Shown here: piece after piece, positions 5,986-9,070 of the stretch | How positions within the stretch are numbered: the stretch's first letter is position 1 | Layout of the letters: every line of letters starts with the position of its first letter | Assembly (NCBI GenBank): GCA_025054905.1 | Contig: JANWZF010000176.1 | Coordinates: 1-9,070, forward strand | DNA from: Tepidimonas sp. | GTDB lineage: Bacteria > Pseudomonadota > Gammaproteobacteria > Burkholderiales > Burkholderiaceae_C | DNA length: 9,070 nucleotides | Direction: 5' to 3' | The notes under the pieces: model-generated | Databases searched by the model: none | Told to the model about the DNA's origin: nothing | Seen by the model: the letters and a program-made list of their open reading frames with translations, nothing else | Program-made: the position numbers and the translations under genes

Positions 5986-7089
5986 TTACTTGCTCAGCGA
6001 CTTGCCGTGCTCAGGCGCCGGCCACAGGCCACGCGGACGCAACAGCATCACGACGATCATCGCCAGCGCGATCAGCAGCTGGCGCAGGATCTCGGGCGCC
6101 AGCCGCCCATCGGTGAGGTGGTGCAGCGGGCCGGCCAGGTGGCGCAGCAACTCGGGCAGCCCGGCCAGCAGCAGCGCGCCCAGGATGACGCCGGGAATAT
6201 GCCCCAACCCCCCCAGCACCACCATGGCCACGATCATCACCGACTCCATCAGCACGAACGACTCCGGATAGACGCCGCGCATCAGCGAAGCGAACAGCAC
6301 TCCGGCCACACCACCGAACGTCGCGCTGGTGCCAAAGGCGGCCAGCTTGAGGTTGCGCGTGTTGATCCCCATCGCCTTGGCCGCGATTTCGTCCTCGCGG
6401 ATCGCCATCCAGGCACGCCCGATGCGCGAATCGGCCAGGCGGTAGCACACCACCACCGTCAGCACGACGAAGAACAGGATCAGGTAGTAGTACAACGTCA
6501 CCGACTCGAACGTGTAACGCCAGCCGCCCAGCTCCAGCGTCAGGCGCTGCCCCATGTTGTGGCCGAACACCGTCACCGCATCGACTCCGGCGATGCCCTT
6601 CGGGCCGTTGGTGATGTTGATCGGGCGGTCCAGATTGAGCATGAAGATGCGCACGATCTCGCCAAAGCCCAGCGTGACGATGGCCAGGTAGTCGCCCCGC
6701 AGCTTCAGCACCGGGTAGCCCAGCATCAGCCCGGTCAGGCCTGCCAACAGCGCGGCGATGAAGATCACGATCCAGAAGCTGATGTGCAACCCGTTGGGAA
6801 ACATCGCGGCGATGGTGGGGAAGTGATCGGCTAGATGGCTCGAGGCCAGCAGGCTGTAGAGGTAGGCACCGACGGCGAAAAAGGCGATGAAGCCCAGATC
6901 GAGCAGACCGGCAAAGCCCACCACGATGTTCAGGCCCAGCGCCAGCATCACGTACAGCAGCGCCACATCGACGATGCGCATCCACGAATTGCTGCCCGTG
7001 GCCTGCAACAGCAACGGCAGCACGAGCATGGCCACCGCGGCCACGGCAAAGGCCAGATAGCGGTTTTTCGAAGCAGGGGTCGGGGTCAT
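5986..7089 (-). CDS. livM: Branched-chain amino acid ABC transporter permease LivM
   Basis: A 367-residue inner-membrane permease with about eight to ten hydrophobic segments, including 12-29, 40-58, 60-82, 104-124, 198-216, 252-270, 281-312 and 335-350. Family landmarks are LGLNIVVGFAGLLDLGFIAFFAVGAY (51-76 region), LRGDYLAIVTLGFGEIVRI (130-148), NGPKGI (161-166), the ATPase-coupling EAA-type loop GRAWMAIREDEIAAKAMGI (224-242) and LGGLGHIPGVILGA (292-305). The start was set at ATG 7089, which has AAGGAG nine bases upstream. The frame stays open to 7401 but the extra residues are an out-of-frame reading of livH. It lies 26 bases after livH and 21 before livG. The substrate is inferred from the family. 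Confidence 0.95.
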   Translation of the reverse strand: MTPTPASKNRYLAFAVAAVAMLVLPLLLQATGSNSWMRIVDVALLYVMLALGLNIVVGFAGLLDLGFIAFFAVGAYLYSLLASSHLADHFPTIAAMFPNGLHISFWIVIFIAALLAGLTGLMLGYPVLKLRGDYLAIVTLGFGEIVRIFMLNLDRPINITNGPKGIAGVDAVTVFGHNMGQRLTLELGGWRYTFESVTLYYYLILFFVVLTVVVCYRLADSRIGRAWMAIREDEIAAKAMGINTRNLKLAAFGTSATFGGVAGVLFASLMRGVYPESFVLMESVMIVAMVVLGGLGHIPGVILGALLLAGLPELLRHLAGPLHHLTDGRLAPEILRQLLIALAMIVVMLLRPRGLWPAPEHGKSLSK

Positions 7090-7115
7090 GATTGCGATCT
7101 CCTTCTGCTGACCCT

Positions 7116-8045
7116 TCAGGCCCGGTCCGCCACGCGCTCGCCCAGCAGCCCGGAAGGACGCAGCGTCAGCACGATGGCCAGCACGATGAACGCAAAGATG
7201 TCGGAATACTGGCTGCCCAGAAAACCACCGGTCAGCGGCCCCAGGTAGCCCGCCCCGAGCGACTCGATCAACCCCAGCGCGATGCCCCCCACCACGGCGC
7301 CGGCCAGGTTGCCGATGCCGCCAAAGACCGCCGCCACGAAGGCTTTGAGCCCCGGCATGAAGCCCATCGAATGCTGCACGGTGCCATAGTTGGACGCCCA
7401 CATGATGCCGGCGATGGCCGCCAGCATCGCGCCGATGACGAACGTGGCCGAGATCACCACATCGGGCTTGATGCCCATCAGCGCCGCCACGCGCGGGTTT
7501 TCGGCGGTGGCGCGCATCGCGCGGCCGAGGTTGGTCTTGTTGACGATGAACATCAACAGCGACAGCACGATCGCCGTGGTGGCCAGAATGGTCACCTGGG
7601 TCGGCGAAATCACGGCGCCACCCAGGTTGAACGGCTCACTGGGCAGCAGCGTCGGATACGACTTGGGGTTGGGTTTCCAGATGATCATCGCCAGCGTCTG
7701 CAGCAGGATGCTCATGCCGATGGCGGTGATCAGCGGGGCCAGCCGGGGCGAGGTACGCAACGGCTTGTATGCCAGCTTTTCGATGCTGAAATTGAGCACC
7801 GCGCACACCCCCATCGAGATGAGGGCTGCCAGCGCCAGCACCGCCCAGCCGGGCATGCCAGGCGAGGCCTCGCGGGCCCAGCTGATGATGGTCCAGCTGG
7901 TCAGCGCTCCCACCATCAGCACATCACCGTGGGCAAAGTTGATCAGCCCGATGATGCCGTAGACCATCGTGTAGCCCAGTGCCACCAGCGCGTACATGCT
8001 GCCCAGCACCAGCCCATTGATGATCTGCTGTAGCAAAACATCCAT
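7116..8045 (-). CDS. livH: Branched-chain amino acid ABC transporter permease LivH
   Basis: A 309-residue inner-membrane permease, the first gene of the liv operon. It starts with the LivH pattern LLQQIINGLVLGSMYALVAL and GYTMVYGIIGLINFAHGD (24-41), followed by hydrophobic segments near 67-87, 102-122, 150-168, 200-216, 235-262 and 282-296. The cytoplasmic coupling loop is GRAMRATAENPRVAALMGI (174-192), and FGGIGNLAGAVVGG (241-254) is also typical. The start at 8045 has TGGAG with eight bases to the ATG; the frame is open back to a GTG at 8183, but this stretch overlaps the leader terminator and is not plausible protein. No periplasmic binding protein gene (livK/livJ type) adjoins it in this window. 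A terminator-like hairpin lies in its leader. Confidence 0.95.
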   Translation of the reverse strand: MDVLLQQIINGLVLGSMYALVALGYTMVYGIIGLINFAHGDVLMVGALTSWTIISWAREASPGMPGWAVLALAALISMGVCAVLNFSIEKLAYKPLRTSPRLAPLITAIGMSILLQTLAMIIWKPNPKSYPTLLPSEPFNLGGAVISPTQVTILATTAIVLSLLMFIVNKTNLGRAMRATAENPRVAALMGIKPDVVISATFVIGAMLAAIAGIMWASNYGTVQHSMGFMPGLKAFVAAVFGGIGNLAGAVVGGIALGLIESLGAGYLGPLTGGFLGSQYSDIFAFIVLAIVLTLRPSGLLGERVADRA

Positions 8046-8105
8046 GAACGTTTCTCCATTGTGAGGAACCGGCCACCCCGGTCGCTCCTGGCCGGCCGGG
8101 TCAGC

Positions 8106-8150
8106 AAAAAACCCGCCAGTGCCAGCCGTGATGCGGCCTTGGGGCGGGTT
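8106..8150 (-). terminator. Intrinsic terminator between rarA and livH (possible attenuator)
   Basis: On the minus strand AACCCGCC (8150-8143) pairs perfectly with GGCGGGTT (8117-8110), with an inner GCCG/CGGC stem, and is followed by a run of six T (8111-8106). The plus strand lacks a T tract, so it acts on minus-strand transcripts. It lies 145 bases after the rarA stop and 60 bases before the livH start. It can be the rarA terminator, or an attenuator of the liv operon, because a promoter-like TACAAT lies just upstream and none is evident between it and livH. Confidence 0.8.
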
Positions 8151-8161
8151 GAAGTGCGCGG

Positions 8162-8190
8162 ATTGTAGCCAAGCGGTCCGCACCCGAAGG
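8162..8190 (-). promoter_or_regulatory. Candidate promoter for the liv operon
   Basis: TACAAT on the minus strand (8167-8162) matches five of six positions of the -10 consensus, in the context GGCTACAATCC. At 17 bases upstream the -35 position reads CCTTCG (8190-8185), a poor match, so an activator may be needed if this is real. Transcription would begin near 8155, directly before the terminator hairpin at 8150-8106. A short dyad GCACC-TTCG-GGTGC (8193-8180) covers the -35 position. Confidence 0.35.
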
Positions 8191-8295
8191 TGCTGGTTTG
8201 CCCTAGTCCGGGGTCACGACTTCGGGGCCCATGCGAAGCAATCCCCGCACCCGCCCGTCTTCATCAGCAGACCCATCGATGTTTCAGCGCCTGCA

Positions 8296-9070
8296 TTAGC
8301 CAGCCTGATGGTCGCTCGCGCGACCCTGGTGCTGCGCCCGCGCCTGGGCATTGCGCCGGCGCAGTTCGGCCAGCCGCTCTGCGATGCGCAGCTCCAGCCC
8401 GCGCGGCACCGGCTCATACAGGCGCACCTCGTCCATGCCATCGGGGAAATAGCGCTCGCCGGCAGCAAAGCCGTCGGGCTCGTCGTGCGCATAGCGGTAG
8501 CCGCGCGCGTAGCCGAGCTCTTTCATCAGCGCCGTCGGTGCATTGCGCAGGTGCAGTGGCACCGCACGGGTGCCTTCGCGCGCCACCAAGGTGCGTGCCG
8601 CCTGATAGGCGGTGTAGGCTGCGTTGCTTTTGGGGGCCACCGCCAGGTACAGCACGGCTTGCGCCAGCGCCAGCTCGCCCTCGGGGCTGCCCAGCCGCTC
8701 GTACACCTCAGCCGCATCCAAGGCCAGCCGCAGCGCGCGGGGATCGGCCAGACCGATGTCTTCGCTGGCCATGCGGATCAGGCGCCGCGCCACGTAGCGC
8801 GGATCGACCCCGCCATCGAGCATGCGCACCAGCCAGTACAGCGCGGCATCCGGATCGGAGCCGCGCACGCTCTTGTGCAACGCGCTGATCGTGTCGTAAA
8901 ACTGCTCGCCCCCTTTGTCGAAGCGGCGTAGCCGCTCGCCCAGGGTGGCCAGCAGCCAGTCCTCATCGACCTGGGTGCGACGTTGCGCCCGTGCGGCCAC
9001 CGCCAGCATCTCCAGCGTGTTGAGCAGGCGGCGCGCATCGCCGTCGGCATACGCCACCAACCGCCGCCGC
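8296..9070 (-). CDS. rarA: Replication-associated recombination protein RarA (MgsA), C-terminal part, cut by right edge
   Basis: The visible part is about 257 codons and runs in from the right edge; the AAA+ Walker A/B part lies outside. It begins near AYADGDARRLLNTLE, the sensor-2/lid region, followed by the family's C-terminal domain: KGGEQFYDTISALHKSVRGSDPD, ALYWLVRMLDGGVDPRYVARR, RMASEDIGLADP, QAVLYLAVAPKSNAAYTAY and GYRYAHDEPDGFAAGERYFP. RarA is a clamp-loader-like ATPase that acts at stalled replication forks. From the usual family length (about 430-450 residues) roughly 170-190 N-terminal residues are missing here only because of the window edge. The C-terminal tail (RRRNAQARAQHQGRASDHQAG) is polar and probably disordered. 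The stop is TAA at 8298-8296. No defect is seen. Confidence 0.93.
   Translation of the reverse strand, partial: RRRLVAYADGDARRLLNTLEMLAVAARAQRRTQVDEDWLLATLGERLRRFDKGGEQFYDTISALHKSVRGSDPDAALYWLVRMLDGGVDPRYVARRLIRMASEDIGLADPRALRLALDAAEVYERLGSPEGELALAQAVLYLAVAPKSNAAYTAYQAARTLVAREGTRAVPLHLRNAPTALMKELGYARGYRYAHDEPDGFAAGERYFPDGMDEVRLYEPVPRGLELRIAERLAELRRRNAQARAQHQGRASDHQAG

Noticed and set aside
5167..6834. Long plus-strand open frame of 555 codons opposite livG and livM
   Set aside because: Antisense frame in GC-rich DNA; low-complexity His/Gln/Arg-rich composition, while the minus strand encodes clear LivG and LivM with all family motifs.
7090..7401. N-terminal extension of livM into livH
   Set aside because: The extra residues are an out-of-frame reading of livH; ATG 7089 has AAGGAG at good spacing and starts a normal LivM N-terminus.
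8214..8276. 20-codon minus-strand frame MGLLMKTGGCGDCFAWAPKS after rarA
   Set aside because: No Shine-Dalgarno sequence, and it is the tail of a longer out-of-frame reading through rarA; it lies upstream of the candidate liv promoter, so it is unlikely to be a liv leader peptide.

Overview
The window is GC-rich chromosomal DNA. Its protein families and promoter/terminator style fit a betaproteobacterium of the order Burkholderiales, probably near the Comamonadaceae. This rests on recognising families (RpoH, DUF721/DciA, PsiF, a YliI-type PQQ dehydrogenase and a liv operon in the order H-M-G-F); no search was run. It reads as a core-genome region with no insertion sequence, phage, CRISPR array, rRNA or tRNA.

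Layout: 1-1697 holds three minus-strand genes: the start of a DUF721/DciA-type gene (cut by the left edge), a small exported PsiF-repeat protein whose 3' end overlaps it, and an exported PQQ-dependent sugar dehydrogenase. A 154-base divergent intergenic region follows. It carries a perfect CIRCE operator (the HrcA-binding heat-shock repressor site) in front of rpoH, the only plus-strand gene (1852-2808). rpoH converges on lysS (minus, 2809-4359) with no bases between the two stop codons. Upstream of lysS lies a strong minus-strand terminator (4401-4438) that closes the branched-chain amino acid ABC transporter operon livH-livM-livG-livF (8045 down to 4464). The 250-base leader between livH and the 3' part of rarA (8296-9070, cut by the right edge) holds a strong intrinsic terminator and, just upstream of it, a promoter-like -10.

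How the genes relate: livHMGF encode two permeases and two ATPases of a high-affinity branched-chain amino acid (or amide/urea-like) importer; its periplasmic binding protein is not in the window. rpoH encodes the heat-shock sigma factor, and the CIRCE site suggests that the HrcA repressor and sigma-32 circuits are linked here. lysS, dciA and rarA are translation or replication housekeeping genes.

The points most worth a second look are regulatory: CIRCE on rpoH, a 14-codon leader ORF that ends in an ATGA overlap with the rpoH start, the terminator in the liv leader, and the back-to-back rpoH/lysS stops. I found no clearly new protein system.
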